Shown here in pieces: positions 29,767 through 43,201 of a DNA stretch of 64,000 nt (positions within the stretch are counted from its first letter, which is position 1; the number at the start of each line of letters is the position of its first letter). A program made the position numbers and the translations under genes. The DNA lies in the NCBI GenBank assembly GCA_029378245.1, contig JARKIF010000008.1, positions 434,001 to 498,000 of the forward strand. The letters are read 5' to 3'. The notes under the pieces were generated by a model. That model saw nothing but the letters and a program-made list of their open reading frames with translations. It was not told the DNA's origin and made no database searches. The DNA comes from Roridomyces roridus (taxonomy: Eukaryota > Basidiomycota > Agaricomycetes > Agaricales > Mycenaceae).

Positions 29767-32700
29767 ATGAGCTTGCATCCGCCGCCTGTGCTCACGACCG
29801 GCTTCAAAATAAAATCTGCCCCAGAGTATCGCGGTTCAGATTCTGCCCTTCTCAACCCCCGCCTTTGCCAGCTCCTTTCGCTCCAACCCGACCCCCAGCC
29901 GGTCTATATCTCCGCGACTTCCGGCGACGATGCCAATGGCCGCGGGTTTCGTGCGATATCCTTCTGGGCAATCCCAGACCCAGAGGCACAGTTATTCTCC
30001 CGCTGGCTGGTCAACCGCATTGCTGAAACTGGCTCCTTCAGACCGAGGAATTGGCCATTCCTCCGGCCTGGTTGGCTACTTACTCGCGGGTCTTCTCTCT
30101 GAGCGCGGCGACCGTCACTCTCAAGGCCCTTGAGCCCATTCCCCTCACAGAAATAATCATCACCGCCCTTTCACCGGAGGCTTATGACGTTGGCCCCGGC
30201 GCTCTGGAAAACTGGCTCTGTAGCGATAGACGGATATTGCGCCAGGGAGATGTATGCACCTTCACTCTCGTGGTGAACGGCAGCGGTGTAAACAGTAACG
30301 GGATACTCTTCCAGTATCGTTTAGACATGCTCGACCCAGTGATGCAAGGGTACGCTGTCAAGGGACAAACCAAATTTATTTTGACCCTCGACATTCCACC
30401 ACCAAACGATGCATCCGACTCTGGCAGCGAAACAGACCCCTTTGAGATAGACGAACAATTCTTGGCCCCTGCAGTGTCCCAAACGGACGAGTCTCTTGCA
30501 TTGCAATGCATTGCGTCGGCGCGCTCTCGGCCATACGACGATTGCACATTGTATCTGCGGACAACCGATCTGGGGCGAGTTGGAGGCTTGAATGGTGACT
30601 GGGTATGTCTTTTTCACAGGCTCTGGCTGGCGTCTAATTAACAGGTCATCGTTCATTCTTCTGCGTCCAACTCGCGCAGACTCGTTCGTGTATTTGCCGA
30701 TGACACCCGTGTTCAGTCAAAGTGCGCACCCTTTGACCCTCCCTGACCTTGCCTTACAAAATCGCTCCCAGTGGCGTCGTTCAAGGCTCACCTGTACTCC
30801 TCCACAACATATACCCGACGCAGTCTACAAGAACGCTCTTTATACACCCGAGTCCTTTTGGTTCTGGAAAGCCGGTTATACCCACCGCCAAAGCAGTTAC
30901 AATCGCTCGAGTGACTTCACCCGTTTCTGCGGATCGCACCTACCAGGCTTCGTTCCTGCGGTCTCTGAAGGAATATTTCAGCGACTCGAAACGGCTGGTG
31001 AAGAAAGGGGATCTGATTGCCGTTGGCATCGACTCTGATGACGACGACGCGAGTTATTCGACTCCTCGACGTGCTGATCAGATTGTCTGGTTTTTGATAA
31101 CCAACGTTGAGCACGATGTCATGCCTCGGGCTGCGCCGACATCAAACCGTGATGCGTACACCGACTCGACAATGGGTGAATTAGGCTGTTGGATCGATTC
31201 GGCCATCACTCGGCTCATCCAAACCGGTGCCGAACATTGCCGAATCCCCGATTTGGGAACTTACTTGAGGCCAGGCAAGCCATTTCACCCTGACAACCAC
31301 ACATACTGATCTATCTCATAGACCGAAAGGCTCCAAGCTCGTTGCTTGCCACATTGAGCGGGCTCAATCATCCGAATCTTCTGGATTCCTCCAGTCCTTA
31401 TGGGCGCTTGATAGCACTCTGCTCCGCGACACTACTCCGGGACGCAGTCGACTATCGTCTGCACCTATCGGTCCTATTAAAGGGGGCTCGAGGAACGGGC
31501 AAGTTCACGACCGCATGTTGGGTTGCTCAGCGAATGGGAATGCATCTGCTAGAGGTCTGACCTGGTGTCTTTGATTCCACTGGTGGCTAATCAGCATTCA
31601 CAGATCAATTGTTATGATCTCGTCGGCGAGAATGACGCTAAAACCGAGGGAACCTTGCGGTCTAGGTTTGAAAAACTGGAGGAGTGTTCTCCATGTATTC
31701 TCGTGCTGCGCCATATTGATGGCTTGGCACAAACTACTCAAGCCCAGGAAGCCGCGAAAGGTTTGTCGTCAGATTGGTGGCTAGTACGCGTCTGATATGG
31801 CCTAGAATCACTCATAACTGCTGTGCTTCGAGAGTGCATTGAGAATCTACAAAACAGTTGGAGAATCTCGGGTCATCCAGTCATGGTCTTTGCAACGACT
31901 GCCGAGGCTGAACGGGTCTCTATGGGAATTCTTTCCTGTTTCAAGCATGAAATTGCCTTCGAGGTGAGCAAAGTCGCAGACAAAACGCCTCGGTTGATTC
32001 AATACATTGTTCAGGCACCCAGCGAAGGGGAGCGTCTCGAAATTCTGCGTTGCACGGTGGCAGGAATCGCTTTGGCCCCCGATGTATCGCTAGCTAGACT
32101 TGCCACAGATACCGCGGCTCTTGTGGCAGCCGACATTGTGAGCCTGGTAGAGCGTGCGGAATCCATATCTGTAGCTCGAGCTAGCCGTATATCGTAAGGA
32201 AAGCATCCCGACTTGCTTCTGTCTCTCATCTACGTTTGACAGAAACAGCAACGAAGCAGATGTTATGAATGCCGGTGTAGCATTAACTGCAGCTGATTTC
32301 GACACGGCGCTGGAAAAGGCCAGGATGGCCTATTCCGAGAGCATCGGTGCCCCCAAAATTCCGAATGTGTCCTGGGATGATGTTGGTGGACTCGCCGCTG
32401 TCAAGTCGGATATCTTGGACACGATACAGTTGCCACTGGAGCACCCCGAGCTGTTTGCCGATGGCCTCAAGAAGCGATCGGGGATCTTGTTGTATGGACC
32501 ACCGGGAACAGGCAAGACGTTACTGGCCAAGGCCGTCGCGACCTCTTGCGCCCTGAATTTTTTCTCTGTCAAGGGACCCGAGCTGCTCAACATGTACATT
32601 GGCGAGTCTGAAGCCAATGTTCGACGCGTATTCCAGCGCGCCCGAGATGCCAAGCCGTGTGTGATCTTCTTTGACGAGCTCGATTCTGTGGCTCCGAAAC

Positions 32701-33346
32701 GAGGAAACCACGGTGACTCGGGCGGTGTCATGGACCGCATTGTTAGCCAGCTTCTCGCTGAACTGGACGGTATGGCGGGAGGCAGCGGCGCCGATGTGTT
32801 TGTGATTGGTGCAACCAATCGTCCGGATCTGCTTGACCCAGCTCTTCTGCGGCCCGGAAGGTCTGCTATGCGCTCGACTGCAGCGAGTTACTGACGGCAA
32901 ACAGATTCGATCGCATGTTGTATCTTGGCGTCAGCGACACCCACGCTGCCCAGCTCAATATTCTACAAGCGCTCACGCGTAAATTCCGACTGGACCCCGC
33001 TCTTGACCTCGCCAGTCTGGCAGAGCAATGCCCCTTCAATTATACGGGCGCAGATTTTTATGCGCTTTGTTCCGACGCCATGCTCAACGCCATGTCGCGC
33101 AAGGCAGAAGCGCTAGAGGCAAAACTGGTGCTGTTAAACAGCCAGCCGGTTGTCGACGAGCATCCGCGCCCGTTAACGGCCCAATACTTCCTTGCGGAGC
33201 TCGCGTCACCGGAGGATGTTGATGTGCTCGTCTCACAAGCAGACTTTGACCGCGCACTCAGCAACCTGGTGCCAAGTGTCAGCCAGTCCGAGATGGATCA
33301 TTACGCCCAAGTTCAGCAACGGTTTTCACGTCCCCGGGAAGAATAA
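29767..33346 (+). CDS. PEX6: Peroxisomal biogenesis AAA ATPase PEX6
   Basis: With PEX1 it forms the hexamer that extracts ubiquitinated PEX5 from the peroxisomal membrane. The N-terminal ~500 residues are divergent. The D1 AAA module is degenerate: Walker A reads [12 protein letters not shown] (Phe where Thr/Ser is expected) and Walker [11 protein letters not shown]. The D2 module is complete: [20 protein letters not shown], Walker [35 protein letters not shown], Walker [36 protein letters not shown] and [11 protein letters not shown]. The stop at 33344..33346 follows SRPREE. One intron ([19 protein letters not shown]) begins GC. At 30014..30045 the frame changes, by either a 32-nt intron or one missing base. 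Confidence 0.94.
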
Positions 33347-33512
33347 TGTACATTTAGAACCATCTACTGGGATTAATTCCAATTCTGTTAAATACATCTT
33401 TGATCCCCGTCGTCACGAACACACCGAGCGCGTTGGAAGACTGCAGCTTCACTGGCGCGCCCCTATATTCCTCTCTACTCGACTCGTAAGCCATCATCCA
33501 AGTAGAGACGAA

Positions 33513-35451
33513 TCACCTCACCTGATATCGGATTTTGCCGTCAATGCTGAGCTCAATGCGCAGAGTTGGGCGACTAAGATCGCGCGTGTCTACTTCGAAA
33601 GCAGACCACTTGTAATTGCCGCGAGCCAAATACTTGATCGAACGCTCCTTGGGCACCTGGATGGTGGTGTTCACATAAATAGGTCCTTCCTCGGTCACGA
33701 CGAGCTCAGAGCGGTTCTGCGGTACAGTCTCGTCGCTCGCTGGTCGAAGTGTTCGGTAGAAGGGGATGTCAAACATGCTCAGAGGGCTCGTCGAGAACTC
33801 CCGCACGGTGTGGCCCCCTGGAACGTCAGGCGGCGCATTGAACTCGATCGAGGCAAACTCGTGCCGGTCTCCCGAAATGATAACGACGTTGGGCACAGAG
33901 TGGAAAGCCTCGAGGAGCTGAGCTTTTTCAGCGGGGAAGCCGGCCCACGAGTCATGCGGATCGTGAGTCCAAAGGCCCACAAAAGGCACAGAAGAGATAA
34001 TGAACTTGAAGGATGCCGTGCTGTTGACCTGAAAAATAGATGATATGATGTTGGAAGAGTGAGGAAGACGAACATACATGTGCGAGCCAGCTATGGAGGG
34101 CTGCCAATTGCGTTTCACCAAGCATCGTCGCTGTGGGCTCATCATCCGTGGCTGGAGTGCGGTATCGGCGCGTGTCTAGTACAAAAAAGGCAGCATCGCC
34201 GTAGCGAAAGTTGAAGTAGTAATGGTCCGCAAGCGAGTCAGGGTTGGCGTCTGCGTTGTATATCTTCCAGGCGTCAGAGGCGCTCGGAAACGGAGGCATC
34301 GAGTCGTTTCCAAGGCCTGCATAGTTATTCGTGAATTCGTGGTCATCAGCTGCGTGGATTATGGCTAAGGGCGAGACGATGAGCGATAGACGGGAGACGG
34401 GGCGAGAAACGCACGAAGCCTTTCGTAGACCTTTCGGAAGGACTTGCTCTGATAATTACGGCGGTAAAGGCGCCTGTATGCCTCTTTGGTGTCCCCAATG
34501 TAGACAGGGACGTCGCTACTGCAAGCAAAGGATGAGAGGAAAAGAAACAAAAAAAAGTTGGGTTGCGTACTAGATGAAATCGCCGAGAAATAACATAAAC
34601 TGGACTGGGAGATCCAATGGCGCCGTTTCAGGAAAGAGGTAGCGAGCAAGCAGGTCAAATCCCTTGATTGTGCGTCCGTGGAACGGAACATATGGGAAGT
34701 TGGGCGTCATACACGACGAAGCGACGAAGCGAAAGTGAGAACCTGTTGAAAGACGAGAATCGGGGAAGGTTCGGAATGCAAAGGGCCCCGAGGTGAGCGA
34801 CCTGTTGGCATCGGCAAGGGCGTCTGAGTAGTATGAGCTATGGGGCAACAGAACGCATGAGGGCTATTACATTCGTAGGAAGTGTTTGGCCAGAGTCCGG
34901 CTAGTCGGACAGTGTGCACAAAGTCTGTGGCATTGGAAAAGGCCAGGGCAGGCCCGTTGCGCCAGGCATTTTCAGGCTCAACGTCCTTGACCTCCCGGTA
35001 AAGGAGATGGGTTGTAACGTTGGGTTGAGGAGCGCGGATTGAGATTTTAACACTGTCCGAGGATACAGCGCCGATCCTGGAGAAGGAGACTGACTCTGCC
35101 GTGTCTATGAAGGGGGTGGCGATGAACTCTAGGGTCATCAGGAGGAGAATGAGGTTAATTCCAAGGTTCAATTTGCGTAGTCTGCCATGATATTTGAGAC
35201 TTTTGGCGAACGATTTCAGTTCAGTAATCTGACCTGGCTGAGGTGGTGGGAAGAGAAAATAGGATTGTGCGAATAGGGTCTTGCTTTTCATCGGTCGTCT
35301 TTGGCGTCGAGAGATAAAGCGTGGTCATGTAGGCGAAGAAGACGGTGGGCATGGCGAGGGCCAATATTGGGCTGGGAATGACGCGTACTAGGAGGTAGAA
35401 TATTGCTCTATGCAGAGTAGAGAGTATCCCGGTAAGTAACTCCAACTCCAT
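33513..35451 (-). CDS. Membrane-anchored PhoD-like metallophosphatase
   Basis: Start at 35451, MELELLTGILSTLHRAIFYL. Three or four hydrophobic segments fill the first ~170 residues (VRVIPSPILALAMPTVFFAY; LGINLILLLMTLEFIATPF), so the protein is membrane-anchored. A fibronectin-like stretch (VKISIRAPQPNVTTHLLYRE) precedes the catalytic domain. Metal-binding motifs of the PhoD family are seen: FRFVASSCMT, FMLFLGDFIY, ADDHEFTNNYAG, FFVLDTRRYR, GETQLAALHSWL and VVIISGDRHEFASIEF. Potential N-glycosylation sites (NVTT, NRS, NTT) suit a luminal or extracellular domain. The stop is taken at 33513; an extra 3' exon after the GT at 33521 cannot be excluded. Substrate unknown; a phosphodiester or phosphomonoester is expected. 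Confidence 0.85.
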
Positions 35452-35508
35452 GGTGGAGGATTGAGGAGGAGCTGTGTTGACACTTGTCTATCATCGTAGA
35501 CTACCGCC
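35452..35508. promoter_or_regulatory. 57-bp divergent spacer between the PhoD-like gene and CSN7
   Basis: Start codons at 35451 (minus) and 35509 (plus). Confidence 0.6.
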
Positions 35509-36461
35509 ATGACTTCCAAACTCGAGCCCTTCTTGCTCCTAGCTAAAAGTCTGAAAGGCGCTGCCGCTGCCAAGCTCATCGTCGACGCCACGAGTGCCCC
35601 CTCCGTCTTTGTCTTTTCCGAGCTTCTCGAGTTGCCGAATATACAAGAATTGGCCAACAATGAGGCCCACCAAAAGTCGTTTGCTCTCCTCAAGCTCTTT
35701 GCTTACCGGACGTACCAGGATTACATTCGTCTGTGTTGTCTCTCTCTCGACGCTGTATGGATCTAACGCGCGCTGTAGAGAACAAAGACGCGTACCCGGC
35801 ACTAAATGCAGCGCAAACGAAGAAACTAAAGCACCTCTCTATTGTCACCCTTGCTTCTGAGCGTCGCGTGCGTCCTGGAGGCTTTCCTTGACTCAAATCG
35901 TCTCACACCGAATAGCTACTTCCCTACGCGGATCTTCTTCGTGAACTGGACATGCCCAATGTCCGTGAACTGGAGGATCTCATCATCGACGCCATCTACC
36001 TCGACATCCTGCGCGGAAAGCTCGATCAGAAAGAGGCACAGCTCGAGGTCGAGTACACGATGGGACGCGACCTCGCTCCCGGTCAGCTCGAGTCGGTCCT
36101 TGCAGCTCTGCGCAACTGGTCCGAGACCACCGCCAGCGTGCTCCAGACGCTCGACGCTAAGCTTGCTGCCGTTGCTACCACTGCTGTGGAACGTCGTAAC
36201 AGGGCTGCCGCCCATGAGAAGGCCCTGCAGGCCGCGCTCCGTGAGGCATCGGAGCGTGCAAAGGAGCGTGGTGGTGGTCGCGGTGGTCGAACTCTGGGTG
36301 GGGTTGGCAACATGAGCAGCAGTGGTTATTTTGGAGACGCCATGGATGTAGACGAGCCCGGCGCCGTCATGGGCCGTGACGGGCAGGAGAATGTCAAGGG
36401 CAAAGGTCGCAAGCCTGCACCACCTGATCTCAAACCTCAGCGTAAGCGCAACAGAGTCTAG
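35509..36461 (+). CDS. CSN7: COP9 signalosome subunit 7 (PCI domain)
   Basis: Subunit of the deneddylase complex that removes NEDD8 from cullins. Start MTSKLEPFLLLAKSLKGAAA; IQELANNEAHQKSFALLKLF and AYRTYQDYI are typical of CSN7. After two introns come KLKHLSIVTLASERR and LLPYADLLRELDMPNVRELE, then DLIIDAIYLDILRGKLDQKE, the winged-helix part of the PCI domain. The tail after about residue 200 is Gly/Arg- and Pro-rich and ends RKRNRV at 36461. Length, about 265 residues, is normal. Converges on the histone deacetylase gene, with 32 bp between stops. Confidence 0.92.
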
Positions 36462-36493
36462 TCGTAAGTAATGTACAATAGTGTAAATACAAG

Positions 36494-38288
36494 TCAGCTT
36501 TGCATATCCCAATCTCCGTCGTTGCCGCCCCGTTCCATCACGGCCCCGAGCTCTCCTACTCGTGGGCCGATGAGCACGCGCTCGAGGTCCCATCGTGCCG
36601 CGCTCTGGAAGAACCGTCGTTTGCCATGGGGCGCAGGAGTGTCCACGTAGCGGTTCGTCATGATGCTCATACGCTTTCGCCGTGCACGTGTCAGCTCCTC
36701 GTCGTCAGAGTCGTCCTCCGAGGAGGTCTCGTCGTCTTCCGAAGGAGCCGGCTCTTGTTGTAGGTTGTATACATACCGTGCATGTTGTGCAAGCCTCTCA
36801 TCCAGCTCATCCCGCGCCTGCTCCTCATCGCGTGGCTTGGCTAATCCCAAATGTTCCCCAACACTCTCTCTCGGCACAGTCGTGCATCCCCACACTGGGT
36901 GCACCTTTGGGGCGGAGCTGCTGTAGCTGTTCCAACGCGCGTTCCCGAACCCTGTCGAGCGCGCCGTCGCGTCGATTCAAATCTTCCATATTGCTTGGCA
37001 TGACCTCGAGTCGGTAGCGTGGTCCAAACCACTCGAAATACTCGCTCCAGGGCAAATTGACGTCAATCTCGTTCTCTATGCCAATAGGCACACGCCGTCT
37101 CGTAGGTCCACGCGCGGGCGACATTCTTGACCGTATAGCCACCGCCGCCTAGGAGGATGAGCGGGAGATTCTGCTTGCGCATGAACTGCACGCACGCAGC
37201 GTGGCCAGATAGAGAGAGATTAAACCCGCCAAGTTTGTCCCCGGAGAGGGAATCTGCACCACATTGGAGCACTACCGCCGTTGGCCGGAAGACCTCGAGA
37301 ATCTTGGACATGACCGGCTCAAAGACACTTTTGTATGCCTCGTCCGTGATTCCATCGTCGAGTGGCACATTCAGTGAATATCCCTTGCCCCGGCCGCGCC
37401 CACGGTCGTCTTGTGTGCCCGTCCCCTAGCAGTTTCGTCAGTTTTGGGTCGAATAAGTCGATGAATTGATGAAAAAACTGACGGGGAAAAAGTCTCCATG
37501 CTTATGAAAACTAGCTGTCATGATCCTATCATTCGTATAAAAGGCCTCCTCAACTCCATCCCCGTGATGTATGTCAATGTCTACAATATGGGGAAAGAGA
37601 GAGGATAAGTCGTCATGATGAATTAGAAATTCGGAACGCACCTATATAGAGGACGCGTGGGTGTGTGCGCAGCAGCTCAAGAATACAGAGCACGATATCA
37701 TTAATGTAGCAGAAGCCTGACGCTTCGCCCTTTTTGGCGTGGTGCAGCCCACCGGCCCAGTTAATGGCAATGTCTGCGGCGCCGCTCGAGACACGCTGCG
37801 CGGCGGCGATCGAACCACCAGCCGAGATGGAGCAGAATTCAAACAGCCCCTCGAAAGCGGGGTTGTCTGGTAGCTCACCCACAAGAACTGCACTGGTCGA
37901 ATATAGGAAGAAACGAATAGCGTATTGGCGCACATAAAACTCCTCCATGGGTTAGTTCCTCTGCCGTCTCGGGCGTCACACGAGCAAGAAAGTTGACATA
38001 TTCGTCTGTATGGAAGGCGGTCATTTTTTCAGGTGTAGTCCGTTTTGCGCGCTAGCCAGGAGGGTTATTTCGAGTATGTTGAAGGAGAATTGGCGGACCA
38101 AGACGTGCATGCTGGGGAGCATTCCATACGCGCTGACCAAGTCGTGGGTGACGCGGACCCGGTGTGGTTTCATAGGGTGCCCGAGGCCGTACGTGTACCC
38201 ACCAACATCCGCTGGTAGAGTCAGATGGAGCTAGTGCAGGGGAAGGCAACACACGGTCATAATAGTAGGCAACCCTCCGTTTGGACAT
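36494..38288 (-). CDS. HOS2: Class I histone deacetylase, HOS2/HDAC3-like (frame breaks)
   Basis: Zn-dependent deacetylase of the SET3C/SMRT type. Start at 38288, [12 protein letters not shown]; then [72 protein letters not shown] (catalytic His pair), [15 protein letters not shown] (zinc-binding Asp/His), [40 protein letters not shown] and [20 protein letters not shown] (catalytic Tyr region). The tail is acidic ([15 protein letters not shown]), stop 36494..36496. Frame breaks: extra bases at 37086..37087 and 36878..36879, a missing base at 37885/37886, and an unresolved phase at the exon 1/2 join near 38245. The conserved protein reads through all of them, so I take the gene as functional. 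Confidence 0.9.
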
Positions 38289-38638
38289 GGCTAAGGAAAA
38301 GTCCTTCAAACTCCCTAAAGACTGGATTAGGGAGACCCAAGGGAGACGGGGCTTTCAGTGCCAGTGGGTATCGGATGAAGAGCAGTGATGGGGTTCACGG
38401 CATGCCAGAAATGGTAATGCCGTTGAACCCCTGAGCTCGGAGTCCCCAGCATCTCCTTGATGCGCGAAAGCGCTAGATGGCACTGTGGAATACAGAAAAA
38501 GGACAAGTCCTCATTTCCTTTCTAGTAAAAATACAGAGTGGGGGTGCTTTACGAAAACTAAAAAACATGCGTGCAAGTACGGTAGATATGCAATGAGTCT
38601 GTCGAAGATTAATCGTTAATTTTGTTTCCAAGAGTCCT
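38289..38638. other. Intergenic: upstream of the deacetylase gene, 3' flank of HSP60
   Basis: 350 bp between two minus-strand genes. It should contain the deacetylase promoter and the HSP60 3'UTR. I see no protein frame of interest, RNA gene or repeat. Confidence 0.5.
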
Positions 38639-40538
<1,900 letters not shown>

Positions 40539-42408
40539 ATGGCCTCCTCGACACTACCCCCACCACCAGACTACGATGACCCCGCCGCCGCCCTCTCAGC
40601 CCTTTCCATCGACGACCACCGCGAGCCCGTCCCGAGAGCTGCATCCTCCATGTCTATGCGCTCTCCAGGACTACCACGCACCCCGCGCCATGCACAGACT
40701 CTTCCACCAATGACGCATCCTCAGGCCTATCATGACAGCTATCCTTCACAGGGAACGGATAGCACATACGAATCTGCCTACGAGTCCCACTCGGCGTATG
40801 AGCAGGTCCCGTACGACCAGCACCAGCAGCAACCGTACGACCAGCAACAAATGTACGACCAGCAACAAACGTACGACTCTCCAGCCACAGGTTATGCACC
40901 CCAGCAGCCATGGCACCAACCCCCACCTCAGCAGCAATTCAATCCATTGTATGCGGCCGCGTCCAATGTTCTCGGAATGGGTCCTCCTCCTGGCCCCGCG
41001 TATGGCCATCCTGCACCCCCTCCTCCTCCTGTTCCATACAACCACTACGCACCCAGCCAGACGTCACTCTCATCGTCACGATCAGCGCCATATCCCGCCT
41101 CTACTCACTCTGGAAACTCATCGCACCTGCCCCCATCGTCCGTCTATACCGCTGACACGTCCGAGCTTGACCTCCGTCCACCACTAAACCGGGCTGGAAC
41201 GACTTTCAGCGGCACGCCCACCTCGCTAAAGAGCAAGGCCGTTGATCTCAGTGCGCCTCCTTATACCAAGGAATACATTGACCAGTATCGACATCGGCTC
41301 AAGGCCGATCCCGATCCCGAGGCCCATTTCCTCTACGCCAAATACCTGATCGATGCAGCCAAACACATCCGTGGTAACGCCAAAGACCAGCGATCCGCTA
41401 AAAAGTACAGTGATACACTCATACAAGAGGCACTCAAAGTCATTCGTCGCCTGGCCACACAAGGCGACGCTTATGACGAAGCACAGTTCTACCTTGCCAA
41501 CTGCTATGGCACGGGTGCCCTCGGTCTCCAGGTTGACCACGAGCGTGCATACCATCTTTATCTGCAGGCCGCCAAGCAGAATCACGCCGCCGCTTCATAC
41601 CGGGTTGCTGTCTGCAACGAGATTGGAGCCGGAACCCGTCGTGAACCTTCCCGTGCGGCATCATTTTATCGCAAGGCAGCGTCTTTAGGGGACACGCCTG
41701 CCATGTACAAACTAGGCATGATTCTGTTGCACGGTTCATTAGGGGAGCCGAAGAATCCGCGCGAGGCCATCAACTGGCTACGACGTGCTGCGGAGCAGGC
41801 GGACGAGGACAACCCCCATGCATTGCACGAGCTAGGGCTCATGCACGAAGCCGGCGAGCATGTCCAACAAGACCCATTGGTGGCCAAGAATCTCTTTACC
41901 CGTGCTGCCCATCTCGGATACACCCAGTCCCAGTTCAAGCTAGGCCAGTGCTTCGAGTATGGCGCGTTGGCGTGTCCTATGGACCCGCGGCGGTCCATTG
42001 CGTGGTACACCAAGGCAGCGGAGAAGGGTGATTCAGAGGCGGAGCTCGCACTAAGTGGCTGGTACCTGACCGGCAGCGAGAATGTCCTCAAACAGAGTGA
42101 CTCGGAGGCGTATCTGTGGGCACGGCGTGCGGCAAACAAAGGCTTGAGCAAGGCCGAGTATGCCGTTGGCTACTATGCCGAGACCGGCATTGGAATCAAG
42201 CAGGATATCGAGTTTGCCAAGCGTTGGTACATGCGTGCAGCAGGTGAGGTCTTCTCTCTCTCTGCTTTGTATTGTACTGAATTATTCTCTAGCGCAAGGG
42301 AACAAGCGGGCGATGAACCGGCTGACAGAGATGAAGAGGATGGGTAATAAACGGATGGCTGGAGCGCGGCCAACGCGGCAGGAGGCCAGTGAATGTATCA
42401 TTATGTAA
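40539..42408 (+). CDS. SKT5: SKT5/Chs4-type chitin synthase activator with Sel1 repeats and CAAX end
   Basis: Activates class IV chitin synthase at septa and bud necks in yeasts. The N-terminal ~230 residues are disordered, with Tyr/Gln repeats around YDQQQMYDQQQTYD and Pro-rich runs. The Sel1 repeat domain starts near VDLSAPPYTKEYIDQYRHRL. Repeats are visible as AQFYLANCYGTGALGLQVDH, ASFYRKAASLGDTPAMYKLG, ALHELGLMHEAGEHVQQDPL, SQFKLGQCFEYGALACPMDP and AEYAVGYYAETGIGIKQDIE. One intron near the 3' end joins to AQGNKRAMNRLTEMKRMGNK. The protein ends ...SECIIM: Cys-Ile-Ile-Met is a CAAX farnesylation motif, as known for Chs4. Stop 42406..42408, only 9 bp before the next start codon. Confidence 0.93.
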
Positions 42409-42417
42409 TAAATATCA

Positions 42418-43188
42418 ATGGCTGCCTCCAACGACCAGGTCTCTTTGCTCGCGTTACTCGATTCTCAGCTTCAGTGCCTCAATGAAAATGGTATACTGGT
42501 GTCCTTGCTCGAGAGCGCCTCTGATACGGCGTAGACGAACACCCACTCAGGTCGATACTTGAAGACAAGAAGCTGAATGCGCGCGACTCGTATCTTTTAA
42601 GCGACGTGGATGCCGAGCTATTACTGTCGCTGCAGTTCAATCAGGCTGTCCGCATATCTGCAGTACGCACACTATTTCTGTTTGGGACCGCGCAGGACAA
42701 TCTTTTCAAGCTCGTACTCAAATCTACCGTATTTGAAGAGGCGCCCAAGCAAGTCAAACTCTTTGTAAATCACCCGTCGATAGGCTTCGAGCACGTCGAG
42801 TCGGATGATCCTGTTGCGGAGATCGACATTGGCGCGGACGACAAGAACGCGCTTCAGGAAGGATACCAAATTCCCTTGCAGCAGGGCCGTCGCATTAAAG
42901 TCGTCAAATTCTCAAAATTACAGACAGTGACCAGTCTCCATGTACGTCCAGTTCCTCCCCAGCGGGCTCTTAGGCGCACCACCGCCCTCAATAATCCGCT
43001 GACGCGTAACATTACATAGATCTTTGTTGCTTCAAACCAAGGTGGAGGTGACGTGACGCGAATAGACGGAATAGATGTGCTGGGCTATACGCCAGAGTGC
43101 GTTCTCGTCCTTGAACAAAACCTCACGCTCACTTTGATCTAGGACGACCAAAAACCTGAGTGGTTTGAAGAAAGTTGAAGACAACTGA
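42418..43188 (+). CDS. PITH-domain protein (TXNL1/PITHD1-like)
   Basis: The PITH domain binds the 26S proteasome in thioredoxin-like TXNL1 and PITHD1. Start MAASNDQVSLLALLDSQLQC; a 44-nt intron gives LNENDEHPLRSILEDKKLNA, a PITH hallmark. Then RDSYLLSDVDAELLLSLQFN, VRISAVRTLFLFGTAQDN and APKQVKLFVNHPSIGFEHVE. Two more introns give IFVASNQGGGDVTRIDGIDV and ETTKNLSGLKKVEDN at the stop 43186..43188. There is no thioredoxin domain in front, so this is the short PITH-only or split form. Its ATG lies 9 bp after the SKT5 stop, so its promoter must lie in SKT5; it converges on the cyclophilin gene with 13 bp between stops. Confidence 0.88.
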
Positions 43189-43201
43189 ATGTAATACCAT
43201 A

